DNA from: 12-FULL-67-14b sp964355095
GTDB taxonomy: Bacteria; Acidobacteriota; Vicinamibacteria; Vicinamibacterales; UBA2999
Assembly (NCBI GenBank): GCA_964355095.1
Contig: CAYHCX010000001.1
Span: 61,337 to 125,336 of the forward strand
Length of the DNA: 64,000 nt
Direction: 5' to 3'
Shown here: positions 28,775 to 36,606 of the stretch, in pieces
How positions within the stretch are numbered: the first letter of the stretch is position 1
Layout of the letters: the number at the start of each line of letters is the position of its first letter
Made by a program: the position numbers and the translations under genes
The notes under the pieces: model-generated
Seen by the model: the letters and a program-made list of their open reading frames with translations, nothing else
Told to the model about the DNA's origin: nothing
Database searches by the model: none

Positions 28775-29111
28775 GTTCAAGGAATTCATCGCCAAGGGCA
28801 ACGTGATGGATCTCGCCGTGGGCGTGATCATCGGCGCGGCGTTCCAGAAGATCGTTGACTCGCTCGTGAATGACCTGGTGATGCCGGTGGTCGGTTTCGC
28901 GCTGGGCGGCACCGACTTCACCAACCTGTTCGTGGTGTTGCGGGAAGGCACCAAGGCCGCGGCGCCGTACGCCTCGCTCGCGGAGGCCAAGGTGGCGGGC
29001 GCGGCGGTGTTTGCTTACGGATCCTTCGTCACGCAGGTCGTGCAGTTCCTGATCCTCGCCTGGATCGTGTTCCTCATGGTGAAGGCCGTGAACCGCATGC
29101 GGCGGACGTAA
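28764..29111 (+). CDS. mscL: large-conductance mechanosensitive channel
   Basis: A 115-residue protein of standard MscL length (about 120-136). It begins EFKEFIAKGNVMDLAVGVII, a highly conserved start with the first pore helix, and has a second helix (FLILAWIVFLMVKAVNRM) near the end. Opens under membrane stretch to release solutes during hypo-osmotic shock. ATG 28764 was chosen over an upstream GTG because AAGGAG lies 7 nt before it. Followed by a purine-rich hairpin. Confidence 0.95.
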   Translation: MLSEFKEFIAKGNVMDLAVGVIIGAAFQKIVDSLVNDLVMPVVGFALGGTDFTNLFVVLREGTKAAAPYASLAEAKVAGAAVFAYGSFVTQVVQFLILAWIVFLMVKAVNRMRRT

Positions 29112-29193
29112 CGAGAGTTCAGGAGAAACCGAAACAGAAGGTCAGGAGATCAGAAGAAATGGGTTTCTTCTGATCTTCTGATCTCCTGTCGTT
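29112..29193. repeat. AGGAGATC-type hairpin, copy 2 (between convergent stop codons)
   Basis: Contains a perfect 12-bp stem GATCAGAAGAAA (29148-29159) / TTTCTTCTGATC (29164-29175) with a 4-nt loop, extended by further GGTCAGGAG / CTCCTG units. It fills the space between the mscL stop and the stop of the kinase relic on the other strand, so it could serve as a bidirectional terminator. Confidence 0.8.
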
Positions 29194-29395
29194 CTACTGT
29201 GGCGGCTTGAGCAGCGCCGACCAATTCACGATCATTTCGATCGGCGTCGGCAGAGAACGACGGCGGCAGCACCTTAATCGCGACATCGCGTTCGAGCCGC
29301 GCATCGCGCGCGCGATAGACCTCGCCCATACCTCCGGCCCCGAGGGCGGAGAGGATTTCGTACGGACCGAGCCGGGCACCAGGAACGATGGGGAT
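29194..29395 (-). pseudogene. relic of a Ser/Thr protein kinase fused to a propeller: only both ends remain
   Basis: From about 29395 the minus strand encodes ARLGPYEILSALGAGGMGEV, then YRARDARLERDVAIKVLPPS, the first 50 residues of a Pkn-type kinase with glycine-rich loop and the beta-3 Lys (AIKV). After ADADR, the reading changes frame and gives IEMIVNWSALLKPPQ and TAG, which is the usual C-terminus of the TolB/PD40-fused acidobacterial kinases. About 800 residues in between are missing. A TATACT box (29407 to 29402) lies 6 nt before an ATC where the start codon is expected. Non-functional. Confidence 0.75.
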
Positions 29396-29429
29396 GGCGA
29401 GAGTATAGGTGAGAACCGCCCTCTCTTTG

Positions 29430-29783
29430 TCAGGCAGCCGTCAGGAAGTCCGGCGGAGCGTAGAGCATCCGGACGCGCAGCGGCTCGGGGCCTTCCGTCT
29501 GGCACGATCGCCGCAACCTCGGCATCGTCTCCGCCGCGCGGACCAGGTACACCGGCTCAGGGGCGGCACCAACGGCGCCCGTCCACGGCGGTGGCGCCTG
29601 GTGGGCCCTCGCTGCGAAGAGCTCGACCACGCCGGCCGCCACGGAAAGCTCCAATGCGCTCCAGCCGACCGGGAGCGGCACATCGGTCCAGACCACGGCT
29701 TCGCGCGTGGCGTCCGCCGTCCACTGGCGGGCCTTCAACGCGTCCCGCGCGAGTAACGCCAAGACGAGATTACGAAGTTCCAT
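29430..29783 (-). CDS. small partner protein of a nucleotidyltransferase
   Basis: A 117-residue protein starting MELRNLVLALLARDALKARQ. Its C-terminal half (AAGVVELFAARAHQAPPPWT, PEPVYLVRAAETM, EPLRVRMLYAPPDFL) matches, as I recall, small proteins repeatedly found beside DUF6036-type nucleotidyltransferases in Cyanobacteria and Actinobacteria. It overlaps the upstream nucleotidyltransferase by 14 nt, so the pair is one translational unit. A toxin-antitoxin role is plausible but unproven. Confidence 0.65.
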   Translation of the reverse strand: MELRNLVLALLARDALKARQWTADATREAVVWTDVPLPVGWSALELSVAAGVVELFAARAHQAPPPWTGAVGAAPEPVYLVRAAETMPRLRRSCQTEGPEPLRVRMLYAPPDFLTAA

Positions 29784-30300
29784 GCTCGCTCTCCCATAAG
29801 TCGTCAAACGCGTACTGTGCCTTCGTCTCGCGGCCAGGCACGAGGTGGGGCTCGACCTGCCGCCACACGTCGGCACGGGTCCCCGCGCACTCCTTCAGCA
29901 GCCGCCGAGCGTCCTCGACGTCCAAGTCGTCGCGCCATGCCGACGGCTTCATCGCCAGAAGCTGCGTCACCGAGAGCGTTCGCACGCGGAGCGTGGCCGT
30001 GTCCACTACGACGGAACCGATTGAGAGGCCGTGCACATATCCCTTGGCCGCGTCGTTAAGCCAGTCGCTGGGTAGTTCGAGGACCTCGGCCACGGACGCA
30101 GCAGCCGCCGCCACACGGGACCTGGAATCCGGATCCAAATGAAACGCATCGACGTCCTTCGTCGAGTCGCGAGCGCCAAAGAGCAGAACCATGGCTGCGC
30201 CTCCGACGATGACCAAGTCAACGCGGGGCTGGTCGGCGTCGAGCCGACCGGCGAGACGCCCGAGCGCTTCCACAATGACCTCCCGCGTCAGCGAGTTCAC
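29770..30300 (-). CDS. nucleotidyltransferase-fold protein (DUF6036/AbiEii-like)
   Basis: A 176-residue protein. The nucleotidyltransferase core is VDLVIVGGAAMVLLFGARDS followed by TKDVDAFHLDP: the GG helix and the two-Asp-type metal site DVDAF. ATG is absent near the domain start; GTG 30300 fits best, giving VNSLTREVIVEALGRL. Such enzymes may nucleotidylate tRNA or proteins and often belong to toxin-antitoxin or abortive-infection pairs. Paired with the 117-residue protein. Confidence 0.7.
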   Translation of the reverse strand: MNSLTREVIVEALGRLAGRLDADQPRVDLVIVGGAAMVLLFGARDSTKDVDAFHLDPDSRSRVAAAAASVAEVLELPSDWLNDAAKGYVHGLSIGSVVVDTATLRVRTLSVTQLLAMKPSAWRDDLDVEDARRLLKECAGTRADVWRQVEPHLVPGRETKAQYAFDDLWESEHGTS

Positions 30301-30715
30301 GATGGTGATGGTAGCACCGCGAACTGGTGAGCTTCGGGATCCCGCCGACAATTGCCCTCCCGACAGAACGCGCCCTCCCGACAGAGAGTGCCATCCCGCA
30401 TTGCCCTCCCGTCTGTTACGGCAACTTCCTAGATGTTGCCGCGGTCGTTGCCAAGTCTTTGACGACGATAGCATCGTCGTCGTCGACGCTACTCGGCGTC
30501 GGGCTGAAGGCGAGGTATGGCTGCGAACACGATCAACGAAGGTCTGGCATGGCTCAAGACGATCGTTGCGTTGCTGGTTTCACCTGACCGTGGACTTCCG
30601 GGCCTTCCCCTCCAGACGCCGCCCGTCGCCGCCGCCGCTTTGCGATCGCGGGTATTTGCGGTTTCCCGACAAATGACCATGATGACCATGATGACCTGTA
30701 ATCAGGGAAGGTCCT
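30301..30715. other. 415-bp stretch with repeats and no supported gene
   Basis: Contains three or four GCCCTCCCGACAGA-like tandem units (30352-30415) and a TGACCATGA tandem (30672-30695). A plus-strand snippet at 30517-30564 (ANTINEGLAWLKTI) resembles the start of a DIP1984-like protein but stops resembling it at once. No intact gene is visible. Confidence 0.6.
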
Positions 30716-30823
30716 GTGGCAATTGCCTGGACGGTGGCTGAGGCCAAGGCGAGATTCAGCGAACTGATCGACCGAGCGGCCGAGGCTGGACCGCAGGTCG
30801 TGACCCGCAACGATGCCGGGTAG
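30716..30823 (+). pseudogene. truncated Phd/YefM-type antitoxin, cut by a palindrome
   Basis: GTG 30716 with AGGGAAGG upstream opens a 35-codon frame: AIAWTVAEAKARFSELIDRA, then AEAGPQVVTRNDAG and TAG. This is the N-terminal DNA-binding part of Phd/YefM antitoxins (full length about 80-90). The stop TAG is part of the palindrome at 30820, and no toxin gene follows, so the pair was destroyed by the repeat. Confidence 0.75.
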
Positions 30824-30849
30824 TGGTCTAGTTCGAACTAAACCACTAC
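30820..30849. repeat. 30-bp palindrome GTAGTGGT...ACCACTAC
   Basis: Two 14-nt arms (30820-30833, 30836-30849) with one mismatch. It supplies the TAG stop of the truncated antitoxin and directly abuts the TAG stop (30850-30852) of the minus-strand nucleotidyltransferase. Confidence 0.85.
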
Positions 30850-31356
30850 CTAGCGGTCTGGCTGTTTGACACGCGCCTGGATGTCTTGCAACTGCGCGAT
30901 GTCCAGCAGATCCTGCGGTCGTCCGGCTTTCGTCTTCATGGCGATCAGGTCATCGATCGACGCAACCAGAAACGTCCGTTGTTCGATGGTGACCTTGAGG
31001 GCGCGTCGGCGCAGCGATTCAAACTGGTCGCTCTCGCTCACTAATAGGTCGACCTCAGTGCTGCCATCCGGCGTTCGAAAATTCAGCGCCAACATGCCCT
31101 TGTCGCGCCGCCAGCGCCGGATCTGCCCGACATCGCGAATTCGATCCAACGGTTCCGGAATGCGCGGCCTGGCGCCCAACGACCACAATAAATCGACGGC
31201 CGCCTGCCAGGACTCTTCAGCCAGACTGGGTACCACATCGAGGTCAAACGTGACTCGCGAGCCGCCGTGCAGCGCCGCGGCGACGCCGCCGACGATCACA
31301 AAGTCAACGTGCCGGTCGTGAAGTTGGCTCAGGATCTCTTGGAAGTTGCTGGCCAT
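30850..31356 (-). CDS. nucleotidyltransferase-fold protein (AbiEii/MNT-like)
   Basis: A 168-residue protein. Core motif DFVIVGGVAAALHGGSRVTF followed by DLDVVPS, and a later EVDLL, gives GG plus three acidic metal ligands. The C-terminal IDDLIAMKTKAGRPQDLLDI is typical of AbiEii-like nucleotidyltransferases. The start overlaps the 68-residue upstream protein by 53 nt in another frame. Possible toxin of a two-gene module; function unproven. Confidence 0.75.
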   Translation of the reverse strand: MASNFQEILSQLHDRHVDFVIVGGVAAALHGGSRVTFDLDVVPSLAEESWQAAVDLLWSLGARPRIPEPLDRIRDVGQIRRWRRDKGMLALNFRTPDGSTEVDLLVSESDQFESLRRRALKVTIEQRTFLVASIDDLIAMKTKAGRPQDLLDIAQLQDIQARVKQPDR

Positions 31357-31510
31357 GGGATGTCTGGTCGGCGACGGCCTGGCGCAGGCGGGTCAAGCTC
31401 TCGGCCCGCTCGGCCAGTAAGCGCAACCGCGTGGAAAACGTGTCGGCATCCAGCGGGCGAATCGGCGACCGGTCGGGCTGCACGCCGGTCCAGTCGATGG
31501 TCTCTGCCAT
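31304..31510 (-). CDS. small protein upstream of the nucleotidyltransferase
   Basis: A 68-residue protein starting MAETIDWTGVQPDRSPIRPL and continuing with a helical, Arg/Leu-rich segment (STRLRLLAERAESLTRLRQA). It overlaps the following gene by 53 nt. Small helical proteins in this position are often antitoxins of nucleotidyltransferase toxins; I infer that role only from the arrangement. Confidence 0.5.
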   Translation of the reverse strand: MAETIDWTGVQPDRSPIRPLDADTFSTRLRLLAERAESLTRLRQAVADQTSHGQQLPRDPEPTSRPAR

Positions 31511-31629
31511 TGGCCTGATGATAACAGGGCACGGTTCCCGCCTTGTCCTCGAATCCGCGGCAAATGAACCGGATCGAGCGGGGTCAGGAGTATGGGCGGG
31601 ATTGTGCCCGGATGCCTGGCAGAACCAAC

Positions 31630-31652
31630 AGGAGCTCAGGAGATCAGAAGAA
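31630..31652 (+). repeat. AGGAGATC-type repeat, copy 3 (single arm)
   Basis: ACAGGAGCTCAGGAGATCAG and AGAAC without a complementary arm, between the small protein at 31510 and the GH15 stop. Confidence 0.55.
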
Positions 31653-31690
31653 CAGCGCAATGCCTGGCCGGGCGGCCCCCGTGAGGTGCG

Positions 31691-33478
31691 CTACGACCAG
31701 GCGCGGAAGGAGCCGCTGCGCGCGTCGAGGATCTCGCCGATGGTGATCGCGGCGTGGATCAGGCCGACGTGGGTGTAGGCCTGCGGGAAGTTGCCGAGCA
31801 GCGCGCCAGTCGCCGGATCGATGTCTTCGGAGAAGAGTCCGAGGGGGTTGGCGTACTTCTCCAGCCGGCGGAACAACGCCACCGCCTCGTCCACCTCGCC
31901 CATCATGGCGAGAGCCTCGACCCACCAGAACGAACAGATCGAGAACGCGCTCGTGGTGTGTCCGAAGTCGTCCACGTGCTTGTAGCGCAGCATCAGGCCG
32001 TCCGGCGCCAGCAACCGTTCGTAGGCGCGCACGGTGGACCGGAAGCGCGGGTCCATCGGATCGACCAGGCCGATCTGCGGCAGCAACAGGTTCGAGGCGT
32101 CCGGAAACTGGCCGTCGAGGGCCTGCGTGAAGTACCCAAGCTCTTCGTGATAAGCGTGCTTCAAGATGCGCTCGCGTTCCGCGTCGGCCCAGATCTTCCA
32201 TTGACGCGCCGGCTCGGGCATGCCGAAACACTCCGCCAGCTCCGCGCCGCGGTGGGCCGCCACCCAGCACATGGCCTTCGAGAAGGTGTAGTGCCTCGGC
32301 AACGTGCGGTACTCCCACAGGCCGGTGTCTTCGACGACGGACGCGGCGATGGCTTCGGTGACCAGGCGCTCGAGCAGCGGTGCCAACGACGGATCCTCCC
32401 AGACCACGCGCGGGTCGGTGAGGATGGTCTCGAGGCACAGCACCATCTCGCCGTGCAGGTCGTGCTGGTTCTGGGCATACGCGGCATTGCCGATGCGCAC
32501 CGGGCCAATGCCGTCGTAGCCGCGCAGCGACGGGAGAATCTCCTCGTCCAGGTTGCGCTTGCCGGTGATGCCGTAGATCGGCTGCAGCGGCCCGTTGTCG
32601 GCCATGTCGCGCAAGAACCGCACGAACGCTTCGCCCTCCGACAGGTGGCTCAACCGGCGCAGGGCCTCCACCACGAACGCCGCATCACGCAGCCAGCAAT
32701 ACCGGTAATCCCATGTCCGGCCGGAGCCAATCGCCTCGGGCACGCTGGTGGTCGCCGCCGCGATGATCGCGCCGGTGTCGTTGTAGGCGTGCAACTTGAG
32801 GCACAGGGCCGACCGCAACACCGCTTCCGCCGCAAACGACGGCAGCGCGCAGGTCTTGGCCCAGTGCCGCCAGCCACGAATGGTCTGCTCGAGTGCGGTC
32901 TCTGCCGCAGGCCCCGAATCGATGCCGGGCGGGCGGCCGGAGCTCAGCGCAAAGTAAATGGGGCGATCGATGCGGACGGGCGAGCCGTCAAGGATGTAAG
33001 GCGGCGCCACGTTCGACGACAGGTACAGCCGCGTCGGGCCACCGACGACCTCGATCCCCTTGCCCGCCGCCACCACTTCGACGCTGGCGCGGGCGTAGTC
33101 GGGCCGCGGGTCGAAACGTACGCGCGTGCGCGGTGTGCCCTCGAGGGGACGCAGCAGGCGGCACACCTCGATGGGCGCATCGACCCGGTCACCGTCGAGC
33201 ACCCGCGGCGCGAAATCGACAATCTCGAAGCGGCCGTCCGCCGCCGTGATCTCGGTGCGCACGACGTTGGTATTCCGGACGTAGGCCGTGGACGATGACC
33301 AGGTCTCGGCCGGCTCGAACGCCCACGACCCGCCGCGTTCCTGATCCAGCAGCCGCGCGAACACCGACGGGCTGTCAAACCGCGGCAGGCACAGCCAGTC
33401 GATGCTGGTGTCGGGTCCCACCAGCGCCAGCACGCGGCCATTGCCGATGGCCCCGTGATGAAGCGGAATGGGCGTCAG
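31691..33478 (-). CDS. glycoside hydrolase family 15 (glucoamylase/trehalase-like)
   Basis: About 595 residues, the usual GH15 length. N-terminal PIPLHHGAIGNGRVLALVGP and DWLCLPRFDSPSVFARLLD are family landmarks, as is GSGRTWDYRYCWLRDAAFVV near the middle. Bacterial GH15 proteins of this type hydrolyse trehalose or alpha-glucans. The start is uncertain: no in-frame ATG lies near the domain start; CTG 33478 has GGAGG 6 nt upstream, and a 15-codon ORF ends (TGA) overlapping it. The adjacent trehalose-phosphatase gene supports a trehalose link. Confidence 0.85.
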   Translation of the reverse strand: MTPIPLHHGAIGNGRVLALVGPDTSIDWLCLPRFDSPSVFARLLDQERGGSWAFEPAETWSSSTAYVRNTNVVRTEITAADGRFEIVDFAPRVLDGDRVDAPIEVCRLLRPLEGTPRTRVRFDPRPDYARASVEVVAAGKGIEVVGGPTRLYLSSNVAPPYILDGSPVRIDRPIYFALSSGRPPGIDSGPAAETALEQTIRGWRHWAKTCALPSFAAEAVLRSALCLKLHAYNDTGAIIAAATTSVPEAIGSGRTWDYRYCWLRDAAFVVEALRRLSHLSEGEAFVRFLRDMADNGPLQPIYGITGKRNLDEEILPSLRGYDGIGPVRIGNAAYAQNQHDLHGEMVLCLETILTDPRVVWEDPSLAPLLERLVTEAIAASVVEDTGLWEYRTLPRHYTFSKAMCWVAAHRGAELAECFGMPEPARQWKIWADAERERILKHAYHEELGYFTQALDGQFPDASNLLLPQIGLVDPMDPRFRSTVRAYERLLAPDGLMLRYKHVDDFGHTTSAFSICSFWWVEALAMMGEVDEAVALFRRLEKYANPLGLFSEDIDPATGALLGNFPQAYTHVGLIHAAITIGEILDARSGSFRAWS

Positions 33479-33537
33479 CGGACGGCCTCCATGCGCACCG
33501 ATTCGAGTTGAACTGCGTTCATGGAGTCGATCAGACC

Positions 33538-34317
33538 TTACCCCGCACCGGCCAGCCATCTCAAGAAGTGATCGACATCGGCAATACCGTTGAGCTTGTG
33601 CGTGGCTGAGGTCGGCCGCAGTCCGACGAGCACGCCGATGCCGGACGTGACCGCGCGAAACGCATCTTCGTCCGTGATGTCGTCGCCAATGTACGCGACC
33701 CAGGCCGGCCGCTCCGTGCGCGACTCCACGTCGGCGGCGATCCATCGCGTGGCTTCACCCTTGTGGCCGCCGATGTCGGGCAGGTACTCGACCACCGCAT
33801 CCCCTTCGAGACGGCGGACGAGACGCTCGGCAATCCAGGGGACGGCGAGGATGTCGGCACGCGCGAACACCGCCTCGCGCCGGTCGGGCGCGACGCCCCT
33901 CGCGTGCACGGCGACGCTGGCGCTCTTGTCTTCGATCGCGGCGCCGGGGAACTCCACGGTGACGCGACGTAGGCAGTCGGCCAGCCCCTCGAGGCGATCC
34001 GCGGCGCCATGGAGATGGGGATGATCGATGCGGCGGCCATCGATGTCGATCTCGAGGCCATGCAGCCCCGCGTGATACACGCGTTCGGGAAGGCGCGTCC
34101 GCCGCCGCAGGTCGTCCAGCCGCCGTCCGCTGACGATGCCGACCGCCACGCCGGGCTGGCTCGAAATGCGCTCGATCAGATTCCATCGCTCCGGCGTCAG
34201 TTGCGGCGCCGACGGGTCCAGATTGAACTCGGCGAGGGTGCCGTCGAAATCGAGCAGGAGAATAAACGCGCTGTCAGCAGGCCGGTTGGCCACCTCCGCC
34301 TGCACTTCAAGTAACAC
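33538..34317 (-). CDS. otsB: trehalose-6-phosphate phosphatase
   Basis: A 259-residue HAD-superfamily enzyme. Motif I is LLLDFDGTLAEF (nucleophile Asp), and motif IV is YIGDDITDEDAFRAV, which is the trehalose-phosphatase version. It converts trehalose-6-phosphate to trehalose, an osmoprotectant. Starts with GTG 34317 only 4 nt after the stop of the FAD-linked oxidase; the GH15 gene follows. No otsA is in the window. Confidence 0.9.
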   Translation of the reverse strand: MLLEVQAEVANRPADSAFILLLDFDGTLAEFNLDPSAPQLTPERWNLIERISSQPGVAVGIVSGRRLDDLRRRTRLPERVYHAGLHGLEIDIDGRRIDHPHLHGAADRLEGLADCLRRVTVEFPGAAIEDKSASVAVHARGVAPDRREAVFARADILAVPWIAERLVRRLEGDAVVEYLPDIGGHKGEATRWIAADVESRTERPAWVAYIGDDITDEDAFRAVTSGIGVLVGLRPTSATHKLNGIADVDHFLRWLAGAG

Positions 34318-34321
34318 CCCG

Positions 34322-35890
34322 CTATTGTTGCGGGAAAATCACCCCGGGCGCGAGTGAGCCGTGGGGATCGAGGCTGAGCTTGACGGCGCGCATCGCCTCA
34401 ACGCCGTCGTCGCCGTAGAGCCGCCTTAGCAGCGCCTGCTTGATGGCGTTGCGGCCGACACCGTGCTCGGCCAGCGGACATCCCCCCATCGCGATCACGG
34501 CATCGCCCAGCGCCAGGATCGCCACCTGCCCCTTCCTCACGTCGTCCGCGCTCGTCGGGATGACGTTGGGATGGACGTTGCCATCCGAGATGTGTCCCCA
34601 CACCGCAAGGTCCAGGTCGCGCTCCGCGAAGAGGCGCCGGCAGGTGCGCATCATGTCAGCAAACCGGTCGAACGGCACGATCATGTCGGCGGCGGTCTTG
34701 TAGATGCCCGGATCGATCTGCTGCTGCGCGAGCGCCACGCGCCGGTTCACGCCCGCGGGCACGGCCTCTCGCAACTCCGCAAACGCCACCACGCGGGCGC
34801 GATGCTCCGGCAGCGCAATCTCCGCATCGTCCAGGGCGCCATGGCGATCGAGCAGCGCGCAGAACCCGCGGAGAGGTGAATCGGGCGCGCCCTCCTCTCG
34901 TGCATTGGCCAGTTGATTCCATAAGTCGGCTGCGGCTGCCTCCCGCGAGAGCTCGATCTCGATCAGGAGGACGATGCCAGTCCCGGATGGGAGGGTGATG
35001 TCGAGCTTCTTGTCGATGCCGTCTTCCCTGATCACGGCAATCGACCGCGCGTCGATGTGCTCGATGGCGGAGATGTCGATACCGAGAGGGTCGTTGGTTC
35101 GCCAGGTCTGCTGCGAAGCGGCGCGAAGGTCTCCGGCCAGGCGTATGCCGGCGTCCTCATCCGAGACCGGGACCAGTGCGTGACAGCGTGCGGCCGGTAG
35201 CGGCGCGGTCCGGAACACCACTTCCGCGATCACAGCGAGGGTCCCTTCGGATCCGACGAACAGATCAACCAGGTCCATGTTCGGCGCGACGAAGTAACCG
35301 GCGGAATGCTTGGGGACTTCGGGCATGCGAAGGGCCGGCAGCGTGATGCGGTGGGATCCCGATGACGTCGGGAACTCGAGCACGCCCGATGCGGCAGCGA
35401 TCGATCCGCGCGTGATGTCCAGGATGTCACCGTTGGCCAGCACCACCGTCAGGCCATCCACCCACTCGCGGACCGTGCCGTACTTGAACGTGGCCGCTCC
35501 AGCGGCGCAGGTGGCCACGGCGCCGCCGGCGGTGGCGCCGAGGTAGGTTGGCACCGGCGGCAGCCAGCGGCCCACCGCGGCGAGGGCATCCTGTATGGCC
35601 TGCAGCGTTACGCCGGCCCCGGCGCGCACGCGATCCCCTTCAAGGGCCAGCGCGGTGAGCCGTTCGGTACTCAGCACGACATCACCAAACGGTGTGGCGC
35701 CGCCAGTCAGAGACGATTGAGCGCCAACCACCAGAACCCTGTAGGGCGCCCCTTCATGGGGGGCCGTCAAAATCTCGGAAACCTCGTCCGCGGTCCGCGG
35801 CCGCGCGACACCCGCGGCATGTCCGCCAGGATAGCGGGCCGCATCATGCAGGAACCGCTCGACGAGCTCGCTGTTGGTTTCAATAGCCAC
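34322..35890 (-). CDS. FAD-linked oxidase (glycolate oxidase GlcD / D-lactate dehydrogenase-like)
   Basis: A 522-residue protein. The FAD-binding PCMH domain has VLVVGAQSSLTGGATPFGDV (pyrophosphate loop) and VPTYLGATAGGAVATCAAGA; the C-terminal FAD-oxidase cap ends with DPHGSLAPGVIF. Such enzymes oxidise 2-hydroxy acids such as D-lactate or glycolate. Start GTG 35890. A REP-like element at 35741 is encoded in frame (APHEGAPYR) just before the FAD loop. The next gene, otsB, begins 4 nt after the stop. Confidence 0.85.
   Translation of the reverse strand: MAIETNSELVERFLHDAARYPGGHAAGVARPRTADEVSEILTAPHEGAPYRVLVVGAQSSLTGGATPFGDVVLSTERLTALALEGDRVRAGAGVTLQAIQDALAAVGRWLPPVPTYLGATAGGAVATCAAGAATFKYGTVREWVDGLTVVLANGDILDITRGSIAAASGVLEFPTSSGSHRITLPALRMPEVPKHSAGYFVAPNMDLVDLFVGSEGTLAVIAEVVFRTAPLPAARCHALVPVSDEDAGIRLAGDLRAASQQTWRTNDPLGIDISAIEHIDARSIAVIREDGIDKKLDITLPSGTGIVLLIEIELSREAAAADLWNQLANAREEGAPDSPLRGFCALLDRHGALDDAEIALPEHRARVVAFAELREAVPAGVNRRVALAQQQIDPGIYKTAADMIVPFDRFADMMRTCRRLFAERDLDLAVWGHISDGNVHPNVIPTSADDVRKGQVAILALGDAVIAMGGCPLAEHGVGRNAIKQALLRRLYGDDGVEAMRAVKLSLDPHGSLAPGVIFPQQ
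35741..35767. repeat. REP-like element inside the FAD-oxidase gene
   Basis: GTAGGGCGCCCC-TTCAT-GGGGGGCC, an imperfect version of the GTAGGGC hairpin family, read in frame on the minus strand as A-P-H-E-G-A-P-Y just before the FAD-binding loop. Confidence 0.65.
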
Positions 35891-35909
35891 GGCGCGGGTT
35901 GAGTCCGGG

Positions 35910-36290
35910 TTATCCGCTGAACAGTTGGAGCTTGCCGATGGTCACGAAGTGGCGGAAATCCCGGTCGGCGGTCACGAGACTGACATTGTGATCAAGGCAG
36001 CTCTGCGCGATCAACGTGTCGGCCAGGCGCGCTTTCAGCCCCTTGGCCAGCAGCCGAGAACGCAACCGGCCCGCCCGCTCCCAGTAACCCTCGGTGACCG
36101 GTAGGGACGGCAAGGCCACGATCAGCTCCGCGACGCTGAGTGGCAGCTTGGGATCGCTGAGGAACTCAGAGACAACAACGGGCGGCAAACACGCCTGCCG
36201 CTCCGCCAGGACCAGGGCGGCCGCGGCGGCGACCACGGTGTCGCGGCCCTCGAGGTGGGCAATCAGGGCTGACGTGTCGAGCGCGATCAT
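35910..36290 (-). CDS. vapC: PIN-domain ribonuclease toxin
   Basis: A 126-residue PIN protein. Acidic metal ligands are in ALDTSALIAHLEG (Asp5), in VVSEFL (Glu), in RLADTLIAQS (Asp) and in TADRDFRHF (Asp). VapC toxins cleave tRNA or rRNA. It starts inside the end of the upstream antitoxin gene (4-nt ATGA overlap), the classic vapBC order. Confidence 0.9.
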   Translation of the reverse strand: MIALDTSALIAHLEGRDTVVAAAAALVLAERQACLPPVVVSEFLSDPKLPLSVAELIVALPSLPVTEGYWERAGRLRSRLLAKGLKARLADTLIAQSCLDHNVSLVTADRDFRHFVTIGKLQLFSG

Positions 36291-36487
36291 CGGTCCGCGC
36301 GGAGCCGGTTGACCTTGATGGAGAACTTCACCTTGCCCCGCAGCGCGTGAAGTTGCTCCTGTGCCCGGGTCGCGGCGACCAGCTCGAGTCCGCGGCGAAT
36401 CGTGCCGGTAATGCCCTCGCCAGTCGAGTTTTGCGCCCGATCCAGCAGATCCACCGGCAGTTCCACCGTCACCTTGGTCGTCTCCAC
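36287..36487 (-). CDS. vapB: ribbon-helix-helix antitoxin
   Basis: A 66-residue protein with an N-terminal RHH domain: TTKVTVELPVDLLDRAQ, then a helix with GEGITGTIRRGLELV. Such antitoxins bind their own promoter and neutralise the PIN toxin encoded immediately downstream. ATG start; overlaps vapC by 4 nt. Confidence 0.85.
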   Translation of the reverse strand: METTKVTVELPVDLLDRAQNSTGEGITGTIRRGLELVAATRAQEQLHALRGKVKFSIKVNRLRADR

Positions 36488-36606
36488 TTCGCTATTCTAC
36501 CAGCCTTGAGGCCATACTCAATACTGGTATCGGCCATTGGATCGCGGCAGTCCGACGCGCTGGGCCACCGATTCATCCGATTGGACGCCGATAGCCGGAC
36601 GTGCTC

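Noticed and set aside
29207..30142. Plus-strand frame of 311 codons opposite the nucleotidyltransferase pair
   Set aside because: Ser/Arg/Pro-rich product without family features, antisense to two supported genes and a relic.
30517..30741. Plus-strand frame with ANTINEGLAWLKTI, resembling the start of a DIP1984-like protein
   Set aside because: Similarity is limited to about 14 residues and the rest of the frame is low-complexity; too weak for a gene or relic call.
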